DNA of 64,000 nucleotides from Aquatica leii (taxonomy: Eukaryota > Arthropoda > Insecta > Coleoptera > Lampyridae), in NCBI GenBank assembly GCA_035610365.1, contig CM069432.1, positions 78,992,520 to 79,056,519 on the forward strand, read 5' to 3'. A model generated the notes under the pieces. It was given only the letters and a program-made list of their open reading frames with translations. It was not told the DNA's origin and ran no database searches. A program made the position numbers and the translations under genes. Of the stretch, positions 12,580 through 24,512 are shown piece after piece; the first letter of the stretch is position 1; the number at the start of each line of letters is the position of its first letter.

Positions 12580-13565
12580 CCAAACAGACGCGCACCCAAA
12601 GGGAACTGGAAAAAATAATCAATCCTGAAAACCTAGAATGGGAAATCAATACGTTTAAACCCTTTCAGTCCCCAGGAGCCAATGGAATTTATACCATCAT
12701 GCTGCAAAAAGGATTCGCTGCTCTTCGAAACGCAATATGCAAAATTCTCAGAACCAGCTTAGCACTTTCGCACATACCAAACAGCTGGCGGATTATTAAG
12801 GTGGTATTTATACCAAAGCCAGGAAGATCTACGTACGCCCAGGCAAAATCCTACAGACCAATTAGCTTAACTTCTTTCATCTTAAAACTACTTGAAAAAG
12901 TAGTCGACTGTTATATACGGGACGGGGCACTAAAGGCTTCGCCTCTGCACCGAAACCAGTATGCTTACCAATCTGGAAAATCTTGCGAGCTAGCAATTCA
13001 CCAACTAGTAAGCAGATGCGAAAATGCAATCCAATACAATGATATTGCAGTGGGTGCTTTTCTAGATATTGAAGGACCATTTGACAACACTAGCTTCACC
13101 TCAATTGCAAAGGCAATGGAGAAAAAAGGAATCACACCTCTAATCCGAAACTGACTCAACTCAATGCTCAGGAATCGGACGGTAACAGCTACTTTGTAAG
13201 GTAGCACTGTGGAAGCCAAAGTGGCTGGCGGATGCCCATAAGGCGGGGTGCTATCAGCTCTACTGTGGTGTCTCGTCATAGACGGCCTACTACAAGAACT
13301 AGAAGACGGCGGGGTATTTGCTTTAGGATACGCCGACGATTATCACAAACGGGAAGTTTGGAGCAACTGTATCGAACATAATGCAAAGTGCACTAAACAC
13401 CGCCGAAAAATGGTGCAAAAAAAGGGACTATTAGTGAACCCAACTAAGACGGCAATTGTTCCGTTTACCAAACGACGGAAAACGGATGACATAAAACTTC
13501 CTACGATGTATGAAGTTACGCTCACCATGACAAAAAGAAGTCAAATATCTGGGACTTACTCTTGA
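12580..13565 (+). pseudogene. LINE reverse transcriptase fragments
   Basis: The first piece (12580-13154) carries the RT N terminus and fingers: SPGANGIYTIML, VVFIPKPGRSTYAQAKSYRP, ISLTSF, NQYAYQSGKSCELAI and FLDIEGPFDNTSF, which includes the first catalytic Asp. A stop after ITPLIRN and a shift lead to the second piece (13248-13565). That piece opens LSALLWCLVIDGLL and has the catalytic box YADD near 13333. About 90 bp between them is out of frame. The thumb is disrupted after 13565. Catalytic residues survive, but no continuous enzyme can be made. Confidence 0.82.
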
Positions 13566-13714
13566 TACCAGACTGACTTTCAATGCTCATCTAGAAAAGT
13601 CACAACGAAGGCCATCAGGGTTCTTAATACAACCAAACGGATAGTCGGGCATACATGGAGATTGAAACCCAAAATGTCACATACGGTGCGCTTGTATGAG
13701 GTGAGAGAACCAAC

Positions 13715-14755
13715 TTGAAAAGCACAGCTACAAAGCTAAGCAAAATACAGAGAATGGCATGTCTACTGATAACAGGAGCGATGAAAACCACGCCTACAAC
13801 AGCCATGGAAGCACTACTTTCACTTCCACCATTACACCTCGTTGTAATGATGGAAGCAAGACAAGCAGCATACAAGCTGCACATTAATGAACACGCGACA
13901 ATCACCGGGAAAAACAAACCGGGCATATACAATGTGCTGCGTGAAGAAACGATCTTAACTATAAGACAATCCAACACCATAACTTACTGCTGTCAAACCG
14001 CCCTACAGAAACCATATTATTTTTTCCTAATCTTAAATTTAATAATAAGGTAATCTAGCACATTGTCAGTTATGTCATAGGTTTTACTGTCAAATTCAAT
14101 TGTATGACAGAGATATTATAATCCACTGCATTACCATATTACTAAAATAAAATAAAATGGCTTCTGTAGTACACTTTGTCAGCAAATTGACAGCAGACTG
14201 GATAGCCCCATGAGATCCAACTTTACAAAAAATTATCACATCTTAAACAAATTTAAAGTGATAATACCGTTACGGAACGAATGGACAAAAAACATTTACC
14301 CGGGCGCGGTTAAAGGAACTATCTGGTACACAGATGGGGCCAAAAATCGCAACGGTACCGGAGCAGGAGTATATGGAGGCAAGCACCATGGGAAGCAATT
14401 AAGGAAACTCACGGGACTAATTACAGGGCACTGTGGCCTAAACAAACATATGCATTAAATGGGACTGCAAATCAGCCCTCTATGCCGCGGATGCTTGGAT
14501 GACGACGAGACTTCGCAGCATCTGCTGTGCAAATGCGAAGCGTATCAAATGCAACGCACAACGATTCTCGGAAAATCAAACCTGACCCATGATGAGTTGA
14601 AAAAAGCCCCTTGGAATAAACTTCTGGACTTCATTGACGAAACAGAACTGATGCGGGAGTCAAAAATCAGAGGTGCACAAAAGGACCAAGGAGACCGCAG
14701 TGCAGGGGCGCTAGACGAACCACTTCTTGAAATAAAATTTAAAAAAAAACTCTAG
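13715..14755 (+). pseudogene. LINE 3' region: connector, RNase H remnant and terminal cysteine motif
   Basis: Segment 13715-13985 is the RT-RNase H connector (SKIQRMACLLITGAMKTTPT, a conserved LINE block). Segment 14210-14458 holds the start of RNase H (WYTDGAKNRNGTGAGVYGG) and then jumps to its end (LTGLITGHCGLNKHMH), so the middle, with the other catalytic acids, is deleted. Segment 14459-14755 has the usual C-terminal motif C-RGC-LDDDETSQHLLC-KC. The unrelated 13995-14205 tract interrupts the gene. Confidence 0.75.
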
Positions 14756-14759
14756 GAAT

Positions 14760-14979
14760 CATGGTTTACTCTTTTTTCCATATGGGGTACTCATACAATC
14801 AAAAATCAAACAGACTGCGCAAATGTGTACCAAAGTGTATACATACATATATGCAAACTCTGTACGGACTAATGAAAGATCTTGTTTTAGCATTTTAATA
14901 GTTTTTTACATAACATTTCTTAGCATTACAATGTTTTGTTATTGTTTTACATATGAATATTATATTATTTTTTGATTTA
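14760..14979. other. Short intergenic gap
   Basis: Nothing recognisable between the LINE tail and the RTE-like fragment; AT-rich. Confidence 0.5.
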
Positions 14980-15738
14980 TTGCTAGCTTACCCGCGCTGC
15001 TAAGCACGCGTAGATCTTTACATTTTGACACGTTTCCTATTTTTCCTGTTAAAATAAATTATAATCTTGTACTTGACTTGAAGGCGATATATGGGCGACG
15101 TCGACAAATCTTATACACTAAGTTCAAACAATCTTGTTAGCGCGTTTTAGAAATCATTATTATATAACAGCGCCATCTGTTGACATGTTCACGATAGTAC
15201 ATAGTTTTTAAACATTCCGCCTTCCCCACTTTGTCAATGCTAACACTATTTCGGACACGTACGTGAGGTGCGTATCTACCTATCTTGTCCCTCGCCTTTC
15301 TCGTCAGCTGCCTACACCACAGCGTATTTTATTTTGTTTTTTAGCAAAATCTAAACTACCTATCTTATATAATAGGCAATCTATATCTACATAAAATTTC
15401 TTTGATAATAAGCAAATCTATATTGATAAAAATTTAAGATTATCTACTTAAATTCCCCGTGAAAGATTAAAAATATTTTTATGTATAGCTTTTAGTCATA
15501 TTTTATCAATTCGTTTATTAACCTTAACATATAGATTTATCGTACCGTACATTTTTTCGTCGACTTCAGTTGTAAAATAAGTCACCACAAAACGTTATTT
15601 TATCTTAACGGGATAATATATCGCCTGTAAACCCATTCTAAATATTGGTAAAAGAATTTTTGAAATCGGCTGAGTAGTTCTAAAGATTATCTCATACAAA
15701 CAAACTTACAAACTATACTTCTTTATAATATTAGTATC
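14980..15738 (+). mobile_element. RTE-like LINE/SINE 3' fragment
   Basis: It opens with CTTACCCGCGCTGCTAAGCA and ends with GAAATCGGCTGAGTAGTTCT, then CAAACAAACTTACAAAC and TTTATAATATTAGTAT. This start and tail combination is typical of RTE-clade 3' ends and the SINEs that copy them in insects. No coding sequence remains. The assignment is by recalled family pattern only. Confidence 0.55.
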
Positions 15739-15939
15739 GATATATACAACTACATGTGTCGAAAAAAATCATGCTACCTAACAACTTTTTATTTTTTGTT
15801 TGAACTAGTTAGTTTTCGAAGCAATGTCACGGTGTCAAAAGTTATTTACCTACAATTGCATCTGCGCATTAAATTAGTTAAATTTAATGTTCTAACATTT
15901 CAAACGCTCGTTGCGGGTGTTGGTGCCGCAAAGGAAGTA

Positions 15940-16507
15940 TAATGATAGATTCCGACAACTCCGACAACAAAAACAACGTTCAGCATGGAACATTGGGTGC
16001 TCTACATTAATCCCGATTAAGAGAACGCTACGAGAATACGTATAAACTTTTCAAAAAGTGGTGTCATACAAAAAAACATCAATAGCCTTAATGAAAAAGT
16101 CGTTATGACATATTTTGTGCAAATGAACACTTAAAATACACAGGAAGTCTATGGGTCGAGTATTCTATGTATTTTTAGGTAGCAATGATACTTGGAGTAG
16201 CGAGAGCATGTAGAAGAGAAGAGATGTTCTGACCATTAAGGATATAGAAGATCGTGGAGCAGTAGTTATTATAGAAATGCCAAATACCAAAACAAGTTCA
16301 GAGGACATTTACTATACTTCAGCCAGAAGACTCTTAAGACTGAAAAAACATGGATGTTGGAAAAGTTCGGCTGTAGCCAAAAGTTACGTCAAAAACTCGC
16401 TTGAAAACAAAATAAACTTTGCAGAAAAAATCCTACATGTCGAGTCATCCTGCAACATTACTGATTGTGCAATCTGCTCGTGTTTCACATGTAGTATTTG
16501 CAAATAA
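15940..16507 (+). pseudogene. Crypton tyrosine-recombinase fossil
   Basis: Several frames together give a degraded Crypton recombinase. There is an N-terminal block (RERYENTYKLFKKW, SLWVEYSM), then ARACRREEM near 16210 with the first catalytic Arg region, and LTIKDIEDRGAVVIIEMPNT. The final intact 76-codon piece (16277-16507) holds RRLLRLKKHGCWKSSAVAKS followed by YVKNSLENK. The box HG-WKS-...-Y is the C-terminal His/Arg-Tyr part of the active site, and Tyr in SYVKNS would be the nucleophile. A deletion joins KTSSEDIYY to SARRLLRL, removing the intervening catalytic segment. Multiple stops upstream; inactive. Confidence 0.7.
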
Positions 16508-16718
16508 TGCAAATAAAACTGTAAAAAGTTTCGTTTCCATTAAAACTAGTAATTTTAATTTTAATAAATAGATGAAATTTTGTGTTTGTCATAGTCGCAC
16601 GGTAAATATTGAAACGTTCGAGAAATTATTCTCCAGTTCCAAAGATTTCACGAAGTTGTTATCTATTGCCCAGAACGTTTCCCAAAATATATGGAACCTT
16701 CGCAAATGATTTCCAAAA

Positions 16719-17065
16719 TGTGAATAAATGCGGTTCAAACAAATCAGCAGTCAGTTATTTTCCGTAATTGGAAGACGGCAGTGTTAAGAAGATTGTTCAA
16801 GTCTAAATAAATAAGTGATTAACGCGTGTGCGATAAATCTACAGTGTATAACCTTGTACGTGACTTTAATGTAAACAAGCGTTAGTGTTTAAATAAATAG
16901 AAGTTATCCGCGGACTTTATCTTCGTGTAAGCGATAGTGCTATACATAAATTATAGTGTAAGCGTTTGTATTAAATACCCTTAGATTTAATTAGTTCGGT
17001 TAGTTATAAGCGTGTAGGTATATTTTTAGTATAAATAAATTAGTTAGTTTATAATAAACTTTACA
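16719..17065 (+). repeat. 5' LTR of gypsy element A
   Basis: A 347-bp repeat from TGTGAATAAATGCGG to ...AAACTTTACA, followed by TTGGTGACAGGTGCGTGG as leader/primer-binding region. About 300 bp of it recur at 32775-33070 with a few percent differences, in the same orientation. Confidence 0.82.
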
Positions 17066-17279
17066 TTGGTGACAGGTGCGTGGTATCGAATCAATAAACA
17101 ATTGTTTAGCTCGCGATGTTAGTGTAAATATCATTAAGTAATTTAATATCGCTCACGTAATATAAACATTGATTGCGTAAATAACTGTTACGCGTGTTTA
17201 TTTATAAAGTGTAATCATAGCTATTTCCGTTCGTTAAAGTAGTGTATTTAAACTTTTTATTCGTGTTATATTTAAACTT

Positions 17280-18190
17280 ATGCCTGTAACTCGTTATCAA
17301 ACTAAAATGAATGCAAAACTACTTGAATTTCTTGAAATAATAAAAAATGGTCAAGACTCGATAAATAGAAAAATGGAAGAAAATTCGCAGAAAATGAAAA
17401 AAATTCTAGAAAAATTGAAGAAAAGTTTCACAAAAATTCGAAGAAAATGGAAGAAAAGTTTTACGAAATTCGCAGAAAATGGAAGAAATTTCTAGAAAAA
17501 TAGAAGAAAAATTGTTGGAAAATTCTAGAAGTTTAAAAGAAGAAATACAAACGATCATAGAAAATCAAATCAAAATTGTTCAAGAAGAAACACAAGCAGA
17601 TATGTTAAATTTAAAACAAGAAATTTGCGAATCTGTAAATGACAAAATAGAAGAAGTAGAAGGCAAATTAGAATAAAAGCTAGAGAAAAGATTGAGAGAA
17701 AGAATACAAACGCTTGAAGAAAGAATGAACCAAATGAGTTGTCACAGTGAAGGAAGCGTCACGAGCGAAGATTTAATAACGGACCATCGAAAAGAAACCA
17801 CTCACAAGTTTAAAGTTGTACCTCCAAATTTTGATGGTAAAGTTCCATGGTCAACCTAGTACAAGCAGTTTGAAGCCGCAGCTACAGCTAATAGTTGGAG
17901 GAACAAGCAGAAAGCGGCGTCTTTAATAGTGTCCTTATGTGGAGAAGCGCTTGGAATTTTACAAACTGTTCCTGACGTCGCGTCGCACCGAGGCAGCCAT
18001 TAGCTCCGTTGTGCTATAGAAATATCCTCGCACACAGAAGAAAGCATTAAAGACATAGTGCGACGGATATTTCGGAAACGAGTAGCTTGAGGAAGAGAAC
18101 TGACGTGCTGGAACTGCGGGGAAGTGGGCCACGTACGACGACGCTGTACTAAGCCCAGAAGAAAACTAGAAGAACGTCCGGAAAACTAGA
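17280..18190 (+). pseudogene. Gypsy A gag
   Basis: The N-terminal half is a Lys/Glu-rich coiled coil whose DNA contains repeated AAAATGGAAGAAAA units and slips frame at least twice (17495, 17676). The core follows near 17815, with VVPPNFDGKVPW and QFEAAATANSW, a retrotransposon gag signature, and stops. A single CCHC knuckle, CWNCGEVGHVRRRC, is at about 18108-18150. The gag would have formed the particle and bound RNA; frameshifts and stops prevent this. It precedes the protease with a stop between. Confidence 0.72.
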
Positions 18191-18254
18191 ACGGGTCGAC
18201 TGAATGGGGCGAAAGTCGACCTCAACGAGCCATGCCCTTGAGATTACCATTTAA

Positions 18255-19003
18255 ATGGCATCGCCTAGAGAGCAATTGCATAGCCTTTATCTCGATAGCA
18301 AGATCAATCGAAGAAGCGTTCAGTTACTGGTTGACACGGAAGCGACGAAGACCATCATTCGTCTTGACATCTTATTGGAAAACGAGAAGACATCACCAGT
18401 AACAGTACGACTTCGAACGGCGAAGAAATACCTACTCGCGGACAAGTACAAGTGATCATTGGTTTGGAAAATGGAGTACTCGACCATCAAGTACTGGTAG
18501 CCGACATCACGGAAGAAGTTATCCTGGGAATGGACGTGATAAAGAAGTACGGATGCCATTTGGATATGAAGAGCGATGTCCTGAAGATCGACAATGAAAA
18601 AAATTCTTTTCATTTGTCAGAGAAGGCAGCCGTGCGAGTCTTATTGAGTGAAGCCGTGACTCTGCCTGCGAGGACTGAAAGTGTGGTGATGGCACGTCTA
18701 GATGGAAATCTCCGGGAAGGTTACATACGCGCAAATGAACCAATAGAGGGTGGCTTCGTTAAAAAAGGACTACCCGTTGGCAGAACTTTAGTACGAGTAA
18801 AAAACACGATGCCAGTAAAGATCTTAAACATCAACTCAGATCCTGTAACGTTGAAAAAGAAGACCATGGTAGGCCAATGCACGCCACTATCTCAAATTGT
18901 AAGATGCGTGAAGTCTAACAAAGATACATCGCCGAAGGAGTGTCCACAACATCTATTGGACATTCTTACCAACAAATGCCAAAACCTCAGCCGAGACCAC
19001 TGA
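18255..19003 (+). pseudogene. Gypsy A protease and pol spacer
   Basis: The first piece (18255-18455) includes the retropepsin site LLVDTEATKTII. The norm is D-T-G, so Gly is replaced by Glu (GGA to GAA would suffice). The next frame (18452-19003) continues with ILGMDVIKKYGCHLDM, the second half of the retropepsin fold, then the pol spacer up to CPQHLLDILTN before the RT. A frameshift lies near 18450. Not functional. Confidence 0.75.
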
Positions 19004-19019
19004 GCTAAAATTAAAGTGT

Positions 19020-20450
19020 TGATCCAAGAGTATCAAGATGTGTTTGCGCTGGAGAGTGCTTCCAAAGGAGGAACTAACGTGGTGAAACATAAAATTAATA
19101 CCGGAGACGCTCGGCCGATACGATAACATCTACGCAGACTTCCTTTGGCGAAAAGAAAGGAAGCCGAACAAATAATTACGGATATGGAGAAAGAAGGCGT
19201 GATTAAACCTTCAAGTAGCCCATGGGCATCCCCAGTTGTACTCGTAAAGAAGAAGGATGGATCAACAAGGTTTTGCGTAGACTACAGACAGCTAAACGAC
19301 GTGACCAAAAAGGACAACTACCCTTTACCCAGAATTGACAATACTTTAGACACCCTGTCAGGATCCCAGTGTTTTTCTACGTTAAATTTAAAGAGTGGTT
19401 CGTGCCAGGTAGAATTGTAACCGGAGGATCGTAAAAAACAGCTTTTACGATTGGAACTAGTTTGTGGCAGTTCACCGTAATGCCCTTTGACCTGTGTAAG
19501 GCTCCTGCAACGTTCGAGCGTTTGATGAAGACCATCTTGCGCGGACTGTCTTGGAATACGTGCTTGGTTTACCAAGACGACGTGATCGTGGTTAGGTCAT
19601 TTGAAGAACACTTCTAATCTCAAACTGAGCCCAAAGAAGTGCCACGTATTTAAGAAGGAAGTGCAATACCTTGGCCACGTCGTATCTAGAGATGGAGTAA
19701 AGGTTGACCCAAACAAAATCCGAGCAGTACAAGCATGGCCAAGACCAATCGACAAACATCCGTCCGAAGTTTCCTTCGGTTGTGCACCTATTATAGAGGA
19801 TTTGTACCCGGATTTGCCAATATTGCCAAGCCTTTGACGAAATTCGCCGAAGAAAAAGCAGAATTTACATTGAATGAAGACTGCGAAAAAACTTTCCATC
19901 AACTAAAACAAGCCTTAGTCGCTTCGCCGATTTTGAGTTATCCAAGAGAAGATGGAAAATTTGTTTTGGATACCGAAGCAAGTAATCTGGCCATAGGTGC
20001 GGTTCGCAGGTTCAAGATGGACAAGAAAAAGTTATCGCGTATTTTAGCAAAGTTTTGTCCAGGCTACAAAAGGAAGTATTGCGTGACTAGGAGAGAGTTG
20101 TTAGCATAGTCCATAGAACATTTCTATAAATACTTGTATCAACGAAAATTTTTTTGAAAACGGACCACGCCGTTCTAAAATGGCTATTGCAGTTCCGTAA
20201 CCCGGAAAGACGAGTGGCAAGGTGGACTGAGAGACTCCAAGAGTATGACTATGACACAGAACAACGTCCCGGAAGCAGTCATCAAAACGCTGATGCCATG
20301 TCCAAAAGACCATGCCCGGCGGACTGCAACCATTGTTCGCAACTTGAAAAAAATTCGAATGCCTCTGGAGAACTGCTATGGTTGATGACGAGTGGGAACC
20401 TGAGTAGTTGCGTCGCAAACAAGAAAACGATCCTGAAATAAAACCACTCC
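19020..20450 (+). pseudogene. Gypsy A reverse transcriptase and RNase H
   Basis: RT blocks appear in order: SSPWASPVVLVKKKDGS, FCVDYRQLND, FSTLNLKSG (normally L-D-L-K-S-G, so the first catalytic Asp is Asn), AFTIGTS, MPFDLCKAPATFERLM, and VYQDDVIVV with both Asp kept. A deletion joins RSFEEHF to NLKLSPKKCHVF near 19615. The thumb and tether (YLGHVVSRDGVKVDP, YYRGFVPGFANIAKPL) continue into RNase H at about 19960 (FVLDTEASNLAIGAV, normally D-A-S). TDHAVLKWLL near 20160 retains its Asp. Several shifts and stops (19420, 20107) break the frame. Confidence 0.82.
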
Positions 20451-20459
20451 TAGACTGGA

Positions 20460-21653
20460 AAAAAAAACGGCCGACAACCAATCTGGGAAGAAATCAGTGC
20501 TTTGGGCAGAAACATCAAAGCGTATTGGGCGCAGTGGGACTCTTTGACAGTAGAAGACGGTTTTCTTAAGCGATCCCTAAAGAGTGTCAAGGGCACGGGA
20601 AACAGACTACAGTTGGTAGTGTCAAAGAGCCGAGTGTCAGAAGTGTTGAAGCATTTCCACAATGGTACATCAGGAGAACACTTTGACATTAAGAAGACAT
20701 TGGGAAAAGTTCGATAACGATTCTACTGGGTGAACTTCAAAGAGGACGTCATGAAATTGTGCCGTAAGTGCACGGTCTGCGCATCGGGAAATGATCCAGC
20801 GAGAAAGCGCAAAGCACCGATGAAACAATACAACGTAGGAAGCCCTTTAAAAAGAGTAGCGATTGAGATCGCAGGGCCGTTCCCAGAATCTGATTCGGGA
20901 AACAAATACATCCTGGTGGCGATGGATTAATTCACGAAATGGACGGAGGCTTACGCCATACCTAATCAAGAAGCAGCTACAGTCGCAGACATATTAGTAA
21001 AATCTGATGGCATGGTTGAGCGGATGAATCGAACAATGGGAAAATACTTAGCCGGAGTAGTGTCTGAACACCAAAGAGACTGGGATCAGTGCTTGCACCT
21101 TTTCCTAATGGCATACTGATCATCCGTTCACGAAAGCACAGGCCAAACACCATCCTGTGTGATGCTCGGTCGCGAATTACGACTGCCATGCAACCTCCAA
21201 TTTGGACGAAGACCGGAAGAAGAAGTTGCTGGAGAAGATTACGTCAAGAAGCTGACCAAGAGGCTAGACAAAGTACATGAAGGGGTCCGTAAAAACACAC
21301 AAACTGCCAGCGACAGGATGAAGACTAGATATGACGTCAAAGCACAAAATGGTGGGTTTCAACCTGATGACACGGTCTGGTTGTATAATCCCCAAAGGAG
21401 ACGTGGTTTGTCGCCGAAGCTGCAAAAGCAATGGGAGGGCCCTTATGAAGTGCAGCGTATTAATGACGTTATATATCGCATCCGAAAACCACCCATAGGC
21501 AAGCCAAAAGTGGTCCACGTCGATCGTCTAGCCCCGTTTGCTGGTGATAACCACAATACACAAGTTCAGGTCCGAACCAGAGTAATAAGCAGCAGAACCA
21601 GGAATCAAATCGAAAGAATGGATTTTGAGAGGTTTATTAGCTTATACCATTGA
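20460..21653 (+). pseudogene. Gypsy A integrase
   Basis: The zinc-binding N terminus appears as HFHNGTSGEHFDIKKTLGKVR, then CRKCTVCASGN. The core begins VAIEIAGPFPESDSGNKY, where the first catalytic Asp is replaced by Glu. A deletion near 21010 joins VADILVKS to DGMVERMNRT and removes the second catalytic Asp region. The C terminus (21159-21653) is intact: MLGRELRLP, the SH3-like stretch VWLYNPQRRRGLSPKL and KVVHVDRLAPF. It stops at 21653. Catalysis is impossible with the missing segment. Confidence 0.82.
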
Positions 21654-21910
21654 ATAATAAGTGTAAGAAGAAATGCAACTTAAGGGGCGATATCGTATCG
21701 ACTGCTTGGATCGAGATGTAGAGGTCGCCACGTTTGTATTGGATCGAGATTCAGTTCTTGCGTGTCTGTCGACTTGTAAACTTCGGGATTGAATTGAAAG
21801 TTTTTCTTGGGTTAACATTGCGATACGATTTTTGAAATTCTGGTAGTAGTAATGTTTGTTTGAACTTTTATTTAGTTTAAGTGTAAATATATTATTGATT
21901 TATTTTTAAA
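21654..21910 (+). other. Gypsy A post-integrase segment
   Basis: Non-coding DNA just after the integrase stop. It includes a purine run CTTAAGGGGCGATATCG that could be a former polypurine tract. The A-type LTR does not follow here; a truncated copy occurs only at 32775, so this segment is probably where later insertions separated the element. Confidence 0.4.
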
Positions 21911-22223
21911 ATGGGAAAAGTTACAAATCACGGTTGTGTTTATATTAATTGTGAAAATAATAATACCGAAAACAAAGGTACTAAAATAATATTTTATTAC
22001 TCTTGAAGTCTTCTCAAAGGTACTAGTTTTTTTAAGTTTTTTATTAGTGATAAAGTGCGTGCTAAAGAATGTCAGAAAAACTGTGAAAATATAAACATTG
22101 CTACAATGAACTTGGAAAATTTAAAACAAAAGAAGATTTGTGGGAAGTACCTTCGGAGATAATTTATAACAACAAAAGGAAATTTTAAACACACTGCAGT
22201 TCTTGTTCTACACCTTCTATCAG
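21911..22223 (+). pseudogene. THAP zinc-finger exon, P-element-like fossil
   Basis: It begins ATG and reads MGKVTNHGCVYINCENNN, the C-x4-C start of a THAP (C2CH) DNA-binding domain. After two stops and shifts come LKQKKICGKYL and the terminal HTAVLVL (normally AVPTLF-like). In ICGKYL the metal-binding His of ICGKHF is Tyr. It ends at a splice-donor-like CAG/GTAAT at 22223. THAP N-terminal exons are typical of P-superfamily transposases. No transposase exons follow, because a hAT element starts at 22359. Confidence 0.62.
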
Positions 22224-23561
22224 GTAATATTTTTTATTTTGTTTTCTACCAAACGTTTAAAAATGGTTTAAATTAGCATCGGAGAATCTCCTTGTCCGGA
22301 TTCTTTTTCTTCTTCTTGTTGCACAATTGTACAATAACGTAAAATAATTACTTTAAAGCAGTGGCTGGGAACGCTATTATTTTCCACGATCAATGATCCC
22401 AATCAAGGTATTCAGAATTAAGTAGTAATCGACTGTTGCTCAAAAATCGCTCGTGTAAAGTTAGTCATAAATTTAGCCATTAACATTCGATTTTCGTTTT
22501 CCGGGATACAATAACGTTTAGAGTATTGAAAATCAACATACCTAAGTATTTTTTAATATTGTTTCTAAACAATAAATTAATTAAAATTTGTTCATATTTA
22601 GATTTAAAAAAAATATTTACAAAAATCCACAGAAGATAGAGACTACTGTTATGTTTTTTTTTCGACATGACGTGGTATCTAACTAAATTTTGATGCAAAC
22701 TTACGAACAAATAGTTTAAAGCATTAATAAACAACATATTAAAAAATAAAAGTGTCGTTCTTTCGTAAATTAAATTTTTCCATTTGAAATTGACCCTGAA
22801 AAGATTATTGAGTAATTAGTCATAACTCGTATTGATATTTGTCTCAAACATAAGATTTATGTATTAGAAATACATTTGCAATTCTTTTCAAATACGTATT
22901 GTCATTTGTAGTTAATGCTTATTGTTTTTAACTTCCTATGTTTTTATGATTTACCTTGGTGTTTATATAAAGCTAGGTATTTTCCCAAAATGCTGAATGT
23001 GTGACACAAATTTTGCAAACGTTTTTTCCTAGAAGAGTTTTCCAATTCTCTTTGAAGAGAATGCATTGTTAAATTTCTGTAAACAAAAAAAAATAAAATT
23101 CAATGCTTAAATGCATGTTACTTTTTTATTAAAAAAATTGTATGTGGTTTAAAATTCTTACGAAGAAAAGAGCAAAGGGGTTTTTTACCTACTTACACAA
23201 AATTTTATGATTTTCCGTGAACTACCTGCATACTCAAAGTTTATTATACATTTATTAAAGTAAATATTATAGGTAAAATCGTGTTCTATTAGTCTTATTT
23301 GTTTTGATCAAGTTTATGCGATAATTAAAAGTATGATTTCTTTTCCACAACCGCAATTGTTATTTTATAAGCGATCAATGATTGCGATCGTTATTGTATA
23401 GGCGCTCGATGATCACGATCACACGGAGAGAAATGTTTTCAGATATCATTCGTAAGACGCACAACTTATTCGTAATTTAAGCATAAAAAACAACTACTAC
23501 TAGCTATTCATAAATTTATAAACCATCGGTATAATTTGTGAATAGTCATGTTAGCATCGAT

Positions 23562-23862
23562 GATGATTATAATTCATAAGTTATGAAGTAAACGACTTCG
23601 TTATATATGCGTAATAATTATATCTTTATGAATAATACTCACAAACAATGATCATATTAAGAATAAAATTTTAACCAGGTAATTGTAATATGTGATTTAA
23701 GTCACATCTATTATGATTATAATTCACATCCAGTAACGAAGTATTTTCATTATGTATGCTTAATAATCACATTTTTTTATGATTATATTTTTTATGATTA
23801 ATATTCATAAACTCTAATTAAATAAAGAATAACTTTTTAAGCAGCCAATCATAATATGTGAT
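23562..23862 (+). repeat. Two diverged tandem copies of a ~150-bp subterminal unit
   Basis: The segment from GATGATTATAATTCATAAG (23562) through TAATTGTAATATGTGAT (about 23695) recurs at about 23710-23862, with TTATGATTATAATTCACAT and CCAATCATAATATGTGAT. Shared landmarks include a CGAAGTATTTTCATTATGTA / CTTCGTTATATATGCGTA block. These are likely subterminal repeats of the surrounding element. Confidence 0.55.
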
Positions 23863-24409
23863 AAATAAAGTATTGTTTATTAAATGATATTCAGAATAGT
23901 GTATTAACAATTATGAATATTAATCATAATTTCGGAGTTAATTTTACTCTTCTTATAATCACAAGATATTTCTCATATATATTTTATAAATTAGTAAAAC
24001 ATATATTTCGAATTTCAAAAAATGTTTATTTTTTCTACGATGATTACACAATTTTAATGCAGCTATAAGTACACCACCATACTTTTACAACTAAATAATT
24101 TAAATAGAACACATAACACAAGAACTTATACATAACTAATAACACATAATATCATTATATAATAATACTGATTATTATAAAAAATAAAACATTATTCACA
24201 TAAATAAAACGTAAATAATATAAACAAACTGAAACAGAACTTGAGCAACAAATTAAAAAAATAATTTTACAAGTTGCTAATCACAACTTTTTCTTCTATT
24301 GCAGTCGAGATAATTTAACAAAAACAATTTTTAATATTGAAGTTGAAGAACATGAATACAAATAATTATTGTAATAGGTTTACTTATCATATAGGCAGCA
24401 ACGTTTATC

Positions 24410-24512
24410 AATACTAAGATAAGAACGTCTTCCGGGTTTGGACCGTGTCAATGTTGTAACCGAAGTTGCCAACGTTTCGCCCACTTTCGTAAGGGGCTTG
24501 ATCAGGGCGTGA
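24410..24512 (-). ncRNA. Penelope-like terminal relic with degenerate hammerhead ribozyme
   Basis: Minus-strand reading gives CTGATCA, then AAGCCCC...GTGGGC pairing as stem II, then GAAAC. This is the hammerhead order CUGAUGA-stem II-GAAA, with the catalytic G of CUGAUGA changed to C. The adjoining TTGGCAACTTCGGTTACAAC segment recurs at 56458 and, more diverged, at 55140. Hammerheads in Penelope-like element termini are established; this copy is probably inactive. Confidence 0.5.

Larger units (their letters stand above)
11098..14755 (+). mobile_element. LOA/Lian-like non-LTR retrotransposon, decayed
   Basis: A GC-richer block in an AT-rich setting. It has a leader of about 470 bp, a gag-like ORF1, a reverse transcriptase, an RNase H remnant, and a tail ending in AAATTTAAAAAAAAAC. 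RT motifs (PISLTSF, FLDIEGPFDN, YADD) and the RNase H motif WYTDGAKNRNGTG place it in the I group, nearest LOA/Lian. The apurinic endonuclease domain is missing: the frame passes from ORF1 straight to the RT N terminus near 12560. Frameshifts and internal deletions show it is dead. About 200 bp at 13995-14205 matches no LINE domain and is probably a separate insertion. Confidence 0.82.
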
